Shown one piece after another: positions 16,468 to 25,368 of a stretch of 64,000 nt of DNA. The position numbers and the translations under genes were made by a program. Position 1 is the first letter of the stretch. Each line of letters starts with the position of its first letter. The notes beneath the pieces are model-generated. The model saw nothing but the letters and a program-made list of their open reading frames with translations. It had not been told where the DNA came from and did no database searches. Origin of the DNA: an uncultured Methanolobus sp. (lineage in GTDB: Archaea > Halobacteriota > Methanosarcinia > Methanosarcinales > Methanosarcinaceae); assembly GCF_963667555.1 (NCBI RefSeq), contig NZ_OY763421.1, positions 1-64,000 on the forward strand, written 5' to 3'.

Positions 16468-17232
16468 ATGGCAAGAGACAGGCGTGACAAATATTACTGG
16501 AAAGCTAAAGAAGATGGTTTTCGCTCAAGGGCAGCTTACAAGCTTTTTCAGATCAACAACAAGCACAACATTATAAAAGAAGGCGACATCGTTGTAGACT
16601 TAGGTGCTGCTCCCGGTGGCTGGTGCGAGGTTGCAAAAGAACTGTCAGACGCTCGTGTCGTTGGTGTAGACCTCAGGAAGATCTCACCAATAGAAGGCGT
16701 TGAGACCATAGTTGGAGACATAACTTCCGACAGGACCATCGCAAAGATATTTGAGATGGTTGGTAAGGCCGGAGCAGATGTTGTAATATGTGATGCAGCG
16801 CCAAACCTTAGCGGGAACTGGAGTTATGATCACGCACGTTCTATAGATCTTACAAGGTCCGCCCTTGGCTGTGCAAAAAAGATCCTCAAACCGGGTGGTC
16901 ATTTTGTAGTTAAGGTCTTCCAGGGCGATATGTTCAATGATTTCCTGAATGAAGTGCAGGATAATTTCACATATACCCAGTCTTATAATCCTAAAGCTTC
17001 AAGGTCTCAGAGTGCCGAAATTTATGTGATAGGCAAGAAATTCCTTACAGCTCCTGTAAGGCGCGGGGATGAGTTTGAGGTTGATATAACCGAACTTGGT
17101 TCAAGTGGTGATGGTGCAGTTCTCATCGATGATTTTGTTGTCTTTGTCAAAGGAGTGCAGCTTGGTGACCATGTAAAGATCAGAATAAATGATGTGAAGC
17201 CAAACTTCGCATTCGCTGAAGTTATCGGGTAA
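16468..17232 (+). CDS. rlmE: 23S rRNA (uridine-2'-O-)-methyltransferase RlmE with C-terminal TRAM domain
   Basis: A 254-residue FtsJ-family methyltransferase. It begins DRRDKYYWKAKEDGFRSRAAYKL, the typical K-D-K-E tetrad N-terminus, has the SAM-binding motif VVDLGAAPGGWCEVA (about 43-57), the catalytic Asp region VICDAAPNLSG, and LKPGGHFVVKVFQGD. Residues about 195-254 form a TRAM domain (GDEFEVDITELGSSGDGAVL), an RNA-binding extension found in archaeal members but not in E. coli RlmE. It methylates the A-loop uridine of 23S rRNA. It is the last gene of a probable three-gene ribosome-linked unit. Confidence 0.96.
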   Translation: MARDRRDKYYWKAKEDGFRSRAAYKLFQINNKHNIIKEGDIVVDLGAAPGGWCEVAKELSDARVVGVDLRKISPIEGVETIVGDITSDRTIAKIFEMVGKAGADVVICDAAPNLSGNWSYDHARSIDLTRSALGCAKKILKPGGHFVVKVFQGDMFNDFLNEVQDNFTYTQSYNPKASRSQSAEIYVIGKKFLTAPVRRGDEFEVDITELGSSGDGAVLIDDFVVFVKGVQLGDHVKIRINDVKPNFAFAEVIG

Positions 17233-17435
17233 TCTGTTATTTGTTTATGTTTCTTTTTTTTGATGTTTTGGTATTAAAGTGACAACAAACTGTCGCTTTC
17301 ACTACCTATCATCAATTATATATTTATGCAATAAAGTAATGTAATTTTTATAGTGCGCATGCAGTTATACTACTATTATTTGCAGTGCTTTCTTGAACAG
17401 AAAAACTTGCATGGGCATTGTGTAAATTCTGGAAT

Positions 17436-18458
17436 ATGTCTATGAACTATGAACTCCCTGAACCGGAATCTCGTCCGCAGAAAAAACCGTTTATCTATGC
17501 AGGCGTTGGAATTCTTATTCTCCTTATCGCAGGATATGTTGTTTTTGGGGATTATATTCAGGAACAAAGGACACTAATCCAGATAGATTCATTATGGGAG
17601 CAGGCATCACAACTTCGTGATGAAGGGAATTATGATGGTGCACTTGAGGTCTATAGTTCAGTTTTCAGCCTTATATCCTCAAAGGATTTTCCTCTGGAAT
17701 ATGGGATGAACCATTACTATCGTGGAAAAACGTATGAGGAAATTGCATCTTCGGATATGGTAAATGCTTCCAGTCACCTGCAGAACAGCATTTATGCTTA
17801 TGATTATTCCCTGAAGTTCATTACAGAGGAAGAATATCCGGCAGAATATTTCAGGGTACATTACGGTCTTGGTGATGCTTATCTTAAGCTGTATGCTTCC
17901 AGGGGAGATGTAAGTGATCTGGATACCGCGATAGATTATTACAACAATGCACTGGGATACTATTCCATTGCAGTTGATCCTATTTACTTTGCATCAATAA
18001 ACAACAAGCTCGGTAATGCATGGCGTAAAAAGGGTAATCTGGAGGGCAATGTGACCTGCCTGCAAACAGCCCTTCTATCATACAGTGAATCACTCAGGGT
18101 ATTCAGAGAAGATGTCTATTCCCTGGAATATGCAGGTGTTCAGAACAACCTGGGAAACCTCTACCTTGAAATGTCCTCTTATGGAAATGAAAAGAGCAAT
18201 GTTGAGAATGCTGTAAGTTCATTTGACAATGCTTTGAGGGTTTATACTATAGACAGCCGTCCTATAGAATATGCTACTGTCCAGAACAACCTCGGAAATG
18301 CCTGGTTTGAACTCTCTAAGCTGGAAAATAAAGAAAGTAATGTGGAAAAGGCGGTCACGGCTTACAACGAAGCTTTAAAGGTATTTACGATAAGCCTTTT
18401 CCCGGTAGAGCACGATGGTGTCATACACAACATCGCGCAGGCATACAAAAGTCTTTGA
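17436..18458 (+). CDS. Membrane-anchored TPR-repeat protein
   Basis: About 340 residues with an N-terminal membrane anchor (FIYAGVGILILLIAGYVVFG, about residues 20-39) and a large outside or cytoplasmic repeat domain. The C-terminal half has at least two clear copies of a repeat of about 46 residues containing VQNNLGN, an Asn-Val-Glu-x-Ala-Val segment and a Y/F-x-x-AL-x-V-x-T segment (at about 235-335), longer than the canonical 34-residue TPR. TTG at 17418 opens the frame, but ATG at 17436 or 17442 is a more likely start. Such proteins usually scaffold protein complexes; the partner is unknown. It has no close neighbours on the same strand. Confidence 0.8.
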   Translation: MSMNYELPEPESRPQKKPFIYAGVGILILLIAGYVVFGDYIQEQRTLIQIDSLWEQASQLRDEGNYDGALEVYSSVFSLISSKDFPLEYGMNHYYRGKTYEEIASSDMVNASSHLQNSIYAYDYSLKFITEEEYPAEYFRVHYGLGDAYLKLYASRGDVSDLDTAIDYYNNALGYYSIAVDPIYFASINNKLGNAWRKKGNLEGNVTCLQTALLSYSESLRVFREDVYSLEYAGVQNNLGNLYLEMSSYGNEKSNVENAVSSFDNALRVYTIDSRPIEYATVQNNLGNAWFELSKLENKESNVEKAVTAYNEALKVFTISLFPVEHDGVIHNIAQAYKSL

Positions 18459-18495
18459 ATATCTGTGTCATTAAGAAATACAGATATGCTATATT
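18459..18495. terminator. Hairpin between convergent genes
   Basis: ATATCTGT at 18459-18466 is the perfect inverted repeat of ACAGATAT at 18480-18487, in the 52-base spacer between the TPR gene and the opposing DUF211 gene. It could serve both. Confidence 0.5.
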
Positions 18496-18510
18496 TGTTG
18501 AATGTCGATC

Positions 18511-18801
18511 TTATCTTTCCTGTAAGGTCTGTACTTCTTCAACAAGACGTTTTCCTGCAGCTATCTCGTCAATACTGTGGACAACTGCACCCAGATTCTC
18601 TATGGACTGTTTTATTTCCTCGTAATCCAGGTTCTCTCCTTCAACTGTGATCTTTACAGTTTCTGTCTGCTGGTCTACTTCATATAAGCTCAAATTCACA
18701 CCGTGTACTCCTGGAAGCACACTAAGCGTCGTGGACAATTCTACAATCGATGGATGATGGGGTTTAAGCACATCCAGGACCAATCTTCTAATTCCTGTCA
18801 A
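18511..18801 (-). CDS. DUF211 family protein
   Basis: A 96-residue ferredoxin-like-fold protein matching the archaeal DUF211 family: [20 protein letters not shown] at the N-terminus, then [26 protein letters not shown]-like strand and [17 protein letters not shown]. The family is widespread in archaea with no assigned function; an ACT-like or metal-binding regulatory role has been considered. The start is TTG at 18801, supported by AGGAAGGAT seven bases upstream, with no ATG near. The gene faces the TPR gene and diverges from the PHP gene. Confidence 0.92.
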   Translation of the reverse strand: MTGIRRLVLDVLKPHHPSIVELSTTLSVLPGVHGVNLSLYEVDQQTETVKITVEGENLDYEEIKQSIENLGAVVHSIDEIAAGKRLVEEVQTLQER

Positions 18802-18995
18802 TTTTTATCCTTCCTGATTAGAAAGTCATAATTCTGCAAGCATCAAATTCGAAATATTAAATGCAAATATCGGACTTATGAACATTGCCTATAAAGCATT
18901 ATATTATTTTTGTTTTCCTATGAATGACTTTATCTAATTTCAGTGCATAATATCTTCCATTCTATGATTTATTCTCAGTCCGATGAGGTATTCTT

Positions 18996-19634
18996 ATGAT
19001 CGACATGCATACTCATTCTATTTTCAGTGATGGCGAACTGATTCCCAGTGAACTCGTTAGAAGGGCCGTTGTTCACGGTTACAGGGCAATAGGTATCACT
19101 GACCATGCAGACTTTACAAATGTAGAACACATTATCAGGAACGTTAGCAAGGCAAAGTACCTTGAAGATGAACTTGATATCCAGGTAAAAGTAGGCGTGG
19201 AAATAACACATGTTCCTCCACGTAAGATCGCTCCTCTTGCAAGAATGGCAAAGGATCTTGGCGCAGAGATCGTGGTGGTTCATGGAGAAACAATAAACGA
19301 ACCTGTTATGCCGGGAACAAATGCTGCATCAGTTGAACTTGCAGATGTGGATATTCTTGCACATCCGGGTTTTATCACCATAGAAGAGGCTGAAACCGCC
19401 CGCGAGAATGATGTTTGTCTGGAAATAACCGCAAGGAACGGTCACAACAGGACGAATGGTCATGTTGCAAGGATTGGAATGGAAGCCGGTGCAACTCTTG
19501 TAGTAGATACGGATGCACACAGCCCGGATAATCTGATAACCAAGGAATTCGCATTGAAAGTTGCAATGGGTGCAGGTTTGACTGAGAAACAGGCACATGA
19601 TGTGCTTAATAACTCCATGCGCTTCCTGAAATAA
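18996..19634 (+). CDS. PHP-domain metal-dependent phosphoesterase
   Basis: A 212-residue PHP protein. Metal-ligand motifs in order are MHTHSIFSDGE (about 4-14), ITDHADFTN (about 34-42), GVEITHVPPR, VVHGETINEP, ILAHPGFIT and TDAHSPDNL (about 172-180). The family includes histidinol-phosphatase and nucleotide or oligonucleotide phosphatases; the substrate is not visible. The ATG at 18996 has GAGGT seven bases upstream. The cyclase-family gene follows 19 bases later and may be cotranscribed. Confidence 0.92.
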   Translation: MIDMHTHSIFSDGELIPSELVRRAVVHGYRAIGITDHADFTNVEHIIRNVSKAKYLEDELDIQVKVGVEITHVPPRKIAPLARMAKDLGAEIVVVHGETINEPVMPGTNAASVELADVDILAHPGFITIEEAETARENDVCLEITARNGHNRTNGHVARIGMEAGATLVVDTDAHSPDNLITKEFALKVAMGAGLTEKQAHDVLNNSMRFLK

Positions 19635-19653
19635 TCTTTTCTTTTTTCCATTG

Positions 19654-20316
19654 ATGCAGTTCAAGGTTCTTGACATCACTACCGGAATATCTGAAAAGAC
19701 CCCGGTTTATGAAGGCGATCCGATCCCTGTATTTGAAAAAGTGTCTTCAGTGGAGAAAGATGGCTACATGGTCACCCGGATAAATATCGGAACTCACACA
19801 GGTACTCATGTGGATGCGCCTTTACATTTGTACAAAGATGGACTGTCTGTTGCTGAAATTAGTCCAGAGTCTTTAATAGGCAAAGCTGTTCTTCTGGACC
19901 TGTCTGCTGGTGAAGGTCCAATCACTGATATTGAACTCGAAAAGGCTTATGAGTTATATTCAGGTGAAGATGCAGATATCATTCTGCTTAAAACAAGAAA
20001 CCGTTCCTCATATTTACTGGATGCTGATCCACATTCCGGCAGAATGCTTGCGGCAACCGCGGGAAAGTGGATACTTTCCAATAAGTTCAAGTCAGTTGGT
20101 GTTGACACCCTTTCGGTTGACGAAGATACTTCATTGCCTAATCACCATCTGTTTTTGAGTAATAATGTTAGCATTGTAGAGTATTTGAATTTAATGGATG
20201 TAGATCAGGGTGTTTATTTCTTTATTTGTCTTCCTCTAAAGCTTGAGGGCTGCGACGGTGCTCCAGCACGTGCAGTTTTGATGGATGTTTCTTCTATTGA
20301 TGAAAGCTTCCAATGA
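19654..20316 (+). CDS. Cyclase/kynurenine formamidase-family hydrolase
   Basis: A 220-residue protein with the metal-binding signature of the cyclase family, GTHTGTHVDAPLHL (about 50-63), preceded by the typical opening VLDITTGISEKTPVYEGDP. A GVDTLSVDE motif (about 150) and a C-terminal PLKLEGCDGAPARAVL complete the family pattern. Characterised relatives hydrolyse N-formylkynurenine, isatin or related amides. A kynurenine pathway is not expected in a methanogen, so the natural substrate is open. ATG at 19654 follows an in-frame TTG at 19651. Confidence 0.9.
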   Translation: MQFKVLDITTGISEKTPVYEGDPIPVFEKVSSVEKDGYMVTRINIGTHTGTHVDAPLHLYKDGLSVAEISPESLIGKAVLLDLSAGEGPITDIELEKAYELYSGEDADIILLKTRNRSSYLLDADPHSGRMLAATAGKWILSNKFKSVGVDTLSVDEDTSLPNHHLFLSNNVSIVEYLNLMDVDQGVYFFICLPLKLEGCDGAPARAVLMDVSSIDESFQ

Positions 20317-20531
20317 GTAGGCGGTCAATTTTACAGGATGATTTAAATATAAGTATAATTATATTTGATTAAGCAATTATTGGGATGATGTTACTAGCAT
20401 TATATCTATATTAACTAGTCAAAAATATTAAATAACAGAATTAATATAGTATAACTCGCAATATAAACCTGTAACACGATTGCTAAAACGTTTCATGAGG
20501 GAATCGCACGAAAGCAAATCAGAGACATTTA

Positions 20532-21407
20532 ATGCACAGGGATGACCGTGCACAGGTAGGTATAGGTACCCTTATCATCTTCATATCCATGGTGCTTGTG
20601 GCAGCCGTAGCGTCTGCTCTTTTGATCAAGACCTCAGGAGTGCTTCAGCAGAAAGCATCTCAAACCGGTCAGGAAACTACACGTGAGGTTGCTTCCAATA
20701 TGCGAATTGACCGTGTTGAGGGCGAGCGCGCCACTTATTCTACAGTTACCGTGACAGATGGAGTAGTATCGGATACTAATTTATCCTGTTATAAAGGTCA
20801 AATGATAGAATGGGTTTCTGAATCGGGTTCTTTTGATATTACTGTAAATAGTGAAAATGGCTCTGTAGCCGATGGTTCTTATTATGAGTATCGTTTTTTG
20901 GCAGAAGGAACTTATAATTTCACTATAGATGACGGCAGCACTACTACAACAGGCAATGTAATTGTAAATGACACTCTTGATTATGGCCAGATCACAAAAT
21001 TGCACATTTCTGTGTCTCTTGGTCCAGGTAGTGAGGATGTTGACCTTTCACAATTGATCATCTATCTATCTGATGGTTCACATGTTGCCAATGTCAGGTA
21101 TGATACTGCAGATGAAAGTGATGCGGTACATTTACCGACTGCAGAATACTTCTCAGTAAGTCCTATACGTTCCCGTGACCAAACGGTTTTCAAGGCTACA
21201 CAACCTGTACTGAGAACTGGTGACATCATGGAAGTAGTAGTGGATATCCGCAGGGTATTTGAAGCAGATGAAGAAGATTATGAAGGTCTTCCACCAAGGA
21301 CAGAAGTTTCATTCCAGGTAAGGCCAGAGGCAGGAGCTCTTGTAGTATTCGACTTTACAACACCGGGAGCTTATTTTGATAAGAAGTACATCTTACTCAG
21401 GTACTAA
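20532..21407 (+). CDS. Archaellin with an inserted cupredoxin-like beta domain
   Basis: A 291-residue archaellin. The short leader MHRDDRA precedes [19 protein letters not shown], so cleavage by the archaellin peptidase is expected after Ala7. Alignment with the archaellin at 8751 shows the same core ([23 protein letters not shown]) and the same outer part from [11 protein letters not shown] onward. Between them, residues about 76-148 are extra. This insert reads [34 protein letters not shown] and TTTGNVIVN, a strand pattern like that of plastocyanin-type (cupredoxin) domains, but without histidine ligands. It should be displayed on the filament surface. No motor genes are adjacent. Confidence 0.9.
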   Translation: MHRDDRAQVGIGTLIIFISMVLVAAVASALLIKTSGVLQQKASQTGQETTREVASNMRIDRVEGERATYSTVTVTDGVVSDTNLSCYKGQMIEWVSESGSFDITVNSENGSVADGSYYEYRFLAEGTYNFTIDDGSTTTTGNVIVNDTLDYGQITKLHISVSLGPGSEDVDLSQLIIYLSDGSHVANVRYDTADESDAVHLPTAEYFSVSPIRSRDQTVFKATQPVLRTGDIMEVVVDIRRVFEADEEDYEGLPPRTEVSFQVRPEAGALVVFDFTTPGAYFDKKYILLRY

Positions 21408-21518
21408 AATCCCATTAAGGATCAAGCAGAAAAAATATATGTTCAGGAGATCGATCATAAACTTAAGTGAAGTTTTATGCTAATCTTCCTGATACAGTTT
21501 TTATTTTGATATTAGTCT

Positions 21519-23567
21519 TCACTTTCCTGAATACGAATCTTCTGCAGAGCGGAAGCTGATGGCTTTCTTTCTCATGTAGTCAGGAATAACGTCTTTTTCC
21601 ACGACCATTTTTGATGTGCCTATGCCAACTACGATTACTTTCGTTTCAACAGGCTCCTCGCCTTCTCTTACCATGAGTTCTTTTTTGGTGACCTCGATCT
21701 CTACTTCATCTTTGCCATAACCAGCAGCTTTCATGTAGTCCATTATAATTTCCTTACCTGTGTTTCTGGCATAATCAAAAGCCTGGATATAGTCAGGGAA
21801 GATCTGTCTTCCTTCGGGAGTGAACACAAAGTAACTGATGACTTCCTTTGCGTTCTTGAGTTCTTCATCTGTTACATTCTCGCCTGTGATCGGGGCAAAG
21901 TCCTTCTTGATCAGGATCTCAACACGCTTGATACCTTTTCCAACAAGTGCGCCTACAGCATTTCCAACACTGGCATGCTCAGGAACCACTATATCAGCAT
22001 CTATGAGCTTTTCCATTTCTTCTTTGTATGCAACAACAGGTCCACCCAACAGGATTACCGGTGTTTCCACCTTAAAGCGTGTGTAGTTATCACCTGTAAG
22101 CATCTGGTCAATAACAGGCTGGGGAATTCCTTCCACAAGATAAGATACAAGGTCTGATGCCATATTCCTCGCTACCTTTTTCTTAACCATGGTGGCAACT
22201 TCTTCCTTTGTCATCCTTAGTTGCTTTGCAATCCTTTCAGCTCCTATTATGGAAGCTTCTGTTTCCCATTTATTGAAATCTCCAAGTACGTGAAGTGCAT
22301 CAGTTGGTGTAAAACCGATGGACTGGACCAGGCGTTTCTGGATAAGGCCATCAAGTGCACGTACACTTGGCTGTTTCTTCAGGCGCTGGAAAATATCCAC
22401 ATAGGAAACCGGAGCTCCCTGAATTACATCGAATATCTCTTCCTCTGTCCTGCTCAGCTCAAGAGGTTTGAGACCTGTTCGCACAAAGAATTTTGTAGGC
22501 TGTACATTCTCACAGAGCAACTTTCTTGATGGGGATTTAGACTCCTTGAACCTTTCGAGGAATCCCTGGTACAGAGTTGCTGCACGGCAAAGAGGGATTA
22601 CTCTTCTGGGACCAATGTAGAATTTATGATCCTGTATCCATACATGGCTGTCTCCGCCGGTTGCGGAAGTTTCCATCCTTATGGCTTTGACCATGGTCTT
22701 CCAGCCGCCAACTACGGCACCCTGGTCGCTAAGTTCAGGAACTCCATTTCTTATAAGAGCTACATCGGTACTGGTTCCTCCAACATCGACCATTGCACAT
22801 GTATCGTATTTTGTTAGGAATGATGCGCCTACAAGACTTGCAGCCGGTCCGGAGAATATGGATTCAATAGGTCGTTCAAGGGCTTCTTCCATTCCCACAA
22901 CTGAACCGTCACACTTGAGCATGAGAAGGTTTGCATCCATTCCTCTTGATCTTATGTCCTGCATGATCGACTGGATGAATTTGTGTGTGATCGGCAGAAG
23001 CTGTGCGTTAAGATATGCAGTTATTGCCCTGTCGTATGCACCTACTTCCTGGGAAAGCTCGTGTCCGCATACAACCGGAAGTCCTGTTAGTTCTCGGATT
23101 ATTTCCTTGACCCGAAGTTCATGCTCCGAATTACGGTTGCTGAAGAATGATGAAACTGAGAACGCAGCAACATGGTCCTTTACCTCAAGCGCAAAGAGCT
23201 TGACACCATCTTCATCCAGAGGTGCAGCCTCTTCGCCATTGCTGGTATGCCCACCGCTTAGCTGAACATAATATTTTGCCGGGAATCCTTCTCTTGGGAT
23301 AACATAGTCTCCTACAAGGATTACTCCTACAGGGAAACCAGTGTCTTCAAGTATTGTATTTGTAGATAGGGTAGTTGAGACTGAAACCAGCTTTACGTCT
23401 TGCACATATTCAGGGTTCAGCGAATCTATTACTTTTTTAATTCCGCCGATTGGATCAGGATAAGTGGTAAGCACTTTTGTGGCATCCATTATCACACCAT
23501 CCGAATCACGGATAATTACTCCGTCTGTAAAAGTTCCTCCGGCATCAATGCCCAGACTGTATTGCAT
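21519..23567 (-). CDS. Hydantoinase/oxoprolinase family protein (HyuA-like)
   Basis: A 682-residue ATP-dependent hydrolase. The N-terminal domain begins LGIDAGGTFTDGVII and has STTLSTNTILE; the central ATPase part has AMVDVGGTSTDVALIRNG, GGWKTMVKAIRMETSATGGDS and ILLGGPVVAY. Between them, residues about 365-425 read like a small winged-helix segment (EEEIFDVIQGAPVSYVDIFQ) ending in FTPTDALHVLG. Known relatives open the ring of hydantoins or 5-oxoproline. The usual HyuB partner is not adjacent, and methanogen members have no proven substrate. The start has AAGGAGTGA a few bases upstream. Confidence 0.88.
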   Translation of the reverse strand: MQYSLGIDAGGTFTDGVIIRDSDGVIMDATKVLTTYPDPIGGIKKVIDSLNPEYVQDVKLVSVSTTLSTNTILEDTGFPVGVILVGDYVIPREGFPAKYYVQLSGGHTSNGEEAAPLDEDGVKLFALEVKDHVAAFSVSSFFSNRNSEHELRVKEIIRELTGLPVVCGHELSQEVGAYDRAITAYLNAQLLPITHKFIQSIMQDIRSRGMDANLLMLKCDGSVVGMEEALERPIESIFSGPAASLVGASFLTKYDTCAMVDVGGTSTDVALIRNGVPELSDQGAVVGGWKTMVKAIRMETSATGGDSHVWIQDHKFYIGPRRVIPLCRAATLYQGFLERFKESKSPSRKLLCENVQPTKFFVRTGLKPLELSRTEEEIFDVIQGAPVSYVDIFQRLKKQPSVRALDGLIQKRLVQSIGFTPTDALHVLGDFNKWETEASIIGAERIAKQLRMTKEEVATMVKKKVARNMASDLVSYLVEGIPQPVIDQMLTGDNYTRFKVETPVILLGGPVVAYKEEMEKLIDADIVVPEHASVGNAVGALVGKGIKRVEILIKKDFAPITGENVTDEELKNAKEVISYFVFTPEGRQIFPDYIQAFDYARNTGKEIIMDYMKAAGYGKDEVEIEVTKKELMVREGEEPVETKVIVVGIGTSKMVVEKDVIPDYMRKKAISFRSAEDSYSGK

Positions 23568-24031
23568 TTTGGTTCACTCCTTTAGATCAAAAATTAACTT
23601 CATAATTGATAGTGTAAAAAATAATGGTTTTGCAATATTTAAGCATTACCACGTAATGCCGGACAAAAGGGAATGTAGGATGGATTTTTCGATTCTGTAG
23701 AATTCCTGTTAAGATGAGTGGCAATAACTATGCACTTTATCAGTTCCATGAAAGCAACTTACAATCTATAAACAAAGTGTTCATCCGCCGAAGGCGGTAC
23801 ATTCCTATGTTACTGCACAGATAATTTTGTTCAGTCTTGTGGGAAAACGCCGGCTTTGCCGGACCCTTCGATTTCCCTCAAGTTATTAATGACCTGGAAT
23901 ATATCTGCTGCTGGATAGGGAACTGTAATAACTATTTATGTTTTTAGTAAGGGACTGACACCAAAAAATCTCTTTTAAATACAAAAAAAAGGATATGATC
24001 GAAAAGATCATCAATTCCCTTATTTTCTACT
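23568..24031. other. Gene-free stretch with one two-hairpin repeat element
   Basis: No convincing gene is found in these 464 bases. The first 70 bases hold the promoter and leader of the hydantoinase-like gene. The element at 23782-23895 has a CCGCCGAAGGCGG hairpin and, about 50 bases on, a CCGGCTTTGCCGG hairpin, and is shared with the 45.6 kb spacer. The rest is AT-rich, with no Cys-rich small reading frame next to the radical SAM gene. Confidence 0.7.
23782..23895 (+). repeat. Dispersed two-hairpin repeat element, copy A
   Basis: Left module at 23785-23797 (CCGCC-GAA-GGCGG, then TACATTCCTATG) and right module at 23850-23862 (CCGGC-TTT-GCCGG), followed by a conserved tail with TCAAGTTATTAATGACCT. 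Copy B at 45617-45812 has both modules and the tail with a longer centre. Confidence 0.8.
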
Positions 24032-25186
24032 TTATTCATATGTTTTCTTGAGCATAAGAGCCATGATTCCTGGTTTGGCAGGCTTCATCGGGTTCTGGAA
24101 GAAATTCATCTCCATTCCAATTTCAGGACCTCCGAACATCTCATTATTGACTCTCTCGGTAATCTCATCGAGTATCATCTTGTAGGAAATACAATGAGGA
24201 TCGACATCCTTTATTTCGCCGCCAGTTGGGGTTATGGCATTGTAAGGGCAGCCGCCTCTGCAGTATTTTATATGGGAACAGTCTTTGCAGTTCTCATCTA
24301 CGTAATCCTTGTAATCGAACATGAGTTTCCATGCATCGGACTTTGAAAGTTCTTCAATGTCTGGATTATCACGAACATTACCCATTACGTATTCCGGCAT
24401 GCCTACAAAACGGTAGCAAGGGTATATGCCGCCATCAGGTCCTATGGCCAGGACATCTCCCATACAGTCCACGAAGGTGCAGACAGCACCTCTGCCACTA
24501 AATACACCTTTACAGAGGTGGTCGATGTTCATGACATCGATATTGTCTATATTTTCCAGGTATTTGTCCAGGAGGTAGATAAGAAGCCTGCCATACTCTT
24601 CAGGGTCAAGTGCCCATTTTTCGGGTTCGTCGCCGCGCAAAGATGGCAGAGCAGGGTGGAACTTGAGGATCCAGCCATTTTCCAGGTAAAAATTGAATAT
24701 CTCCTCCCTGAATTTTTCGGAATGGGAGGTAAAAGTGGTAATGAATCTCACAGAAAGTCCATGCTCTTTTGCTATCCTGTATCCACGCATGGTATTTTCG
24801 AAATAGCCTTCACCTCTCTGGAAATCATTAAGATCCTTCGGGCCGTCAAGACTGGACCCGATAGGGATCTTGTATTCTGCAAAGATCTCAGCTATTTCGT
24901 CAGTCATCTTCCAGAGGTTTGTCTGTATTGCAAAAGCCACTTTCTTTGGCTTTGCGCCCTCGGCAAGTAGCGGTAATGCTTCTCTGTAGAAATCTGCACC
25001 AGCCAGAAGTGGTTCTCCTCCATGGAATGTAAAGGTAACAGAATCTTCCTTGAAGTTTTTGAGCCATTCAACTACTTCTTTTATGGTCTCGATGCTCATT
25101 ACCGGAGATTTTTCCTCGGAACTCCAGCAGTATTTACATTCTCCGGGACAGCCCAGGGTGGGGATCAGCATCACGTGAAAAGACAT
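24032..25186 (-). CDS. Radical SAM/SPASM protein encoded directly behind mcrA
   Basis: A 384-residue radical SAM enzyme. The cluster motif is C13-x3-C17-x2-C20 (TLGCPGECKYCW), followed by FTFHGGEPLLAG and AIQTNLWKMT. The C-terminal half carries a SPASM-type cysteine set: YPCYRFVG, DENCKDCSHIKYCRGGCPYN and DPHCISYK. SPASM enzymes usually modify peptides or proteins, and I believe this matches a methanogen-specific 'peptide-modifying' subfamily. No Cys-rich peptide gene is seen beside it. It begins with ATG after AAGGTGC and lies 182 bases behind mcrA, separated by a terminator-like hairpin. Modification of MCR or an anaerobic sulfatase-type role are both conceivable; neither is shown. Confidence 0.88.
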   Translation of the reverse strand: MSFHVMLIPTLGCPGECKYCWSSEEKSPVMSIETIKEVVEWLKNFKEDSVTFTFHGGEPLLAGADFYREALPLLAEGAKPKKVAFAIQTNLWKMTDEIAEIFAEYKIPIGSSLDGPKDLNDFQRGEGYFENTMRGYRIAKEHGLSVRFITTFTSHSEKFREEIFNFYLENGWILKFHPALPSLRGDEPEKWALDPEEYGRLLIYLLDKYLENIDNIDVMNIDHLCKGVFSGRGAVCTFVDCMGDVLAIGPDGGIYPCYRFVGMPEYVMGNVRDNPDIEELSKSDAWKLMFDYKDYVDENCKDCSHIKYCRGGCPYNAITPTGGEIKDVDPHCISYKMILDEITERVNNEMFGGPEIGMEMNFFQNPMKPAKPGIMALMLKKTYE

Positions 25187-25322
25187 TTTTATAGCACCTT
25201 GTTTTTAGGTTTCTTCAAGGTTTCAAATTATTAGTAGTTTTCTAAGAGCTATTTTTTAAGCAATATCGGGTGAAGAAGAACTAAAGGCAATGAAAATACT
25301 AGAACAGAAGAATAGAACAAAT

Positions 25323-25358
25323 TAAAAAAGAGTAAGTAGCAGGCATTAAGCCTGCACT
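25323..25358 (-). terminator. Terminator of the mcr operon
   Basis: GCAGGC at 25339-25344 pairs with GCCTGC at 25350-25355; on the minus strand a run of six T follows (25324-25329). It lies just after the mcrA stop. Confidence 0.75.
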
Positions 25359-25368
25359 TGTTTTAAAA

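Noticed and set aside
17418..17435. TTG start for the TPR protein
   Set aside because: No ribosome-binding site; two ATG codons follow within 24 bases, one with GGA at suitable distance.
22681..23265. Plus-strand open frame of 194 codons
   Set aside because: Antisense to the hydantoinase-like gene; produced by its codon bias.
23568..24031. Small Cys-rich peptide gene beside the radical SAM gene
   Set aside because: I looked for a short frame with several Cys codons on both sides and saw none with a start and ribosome-binding site.
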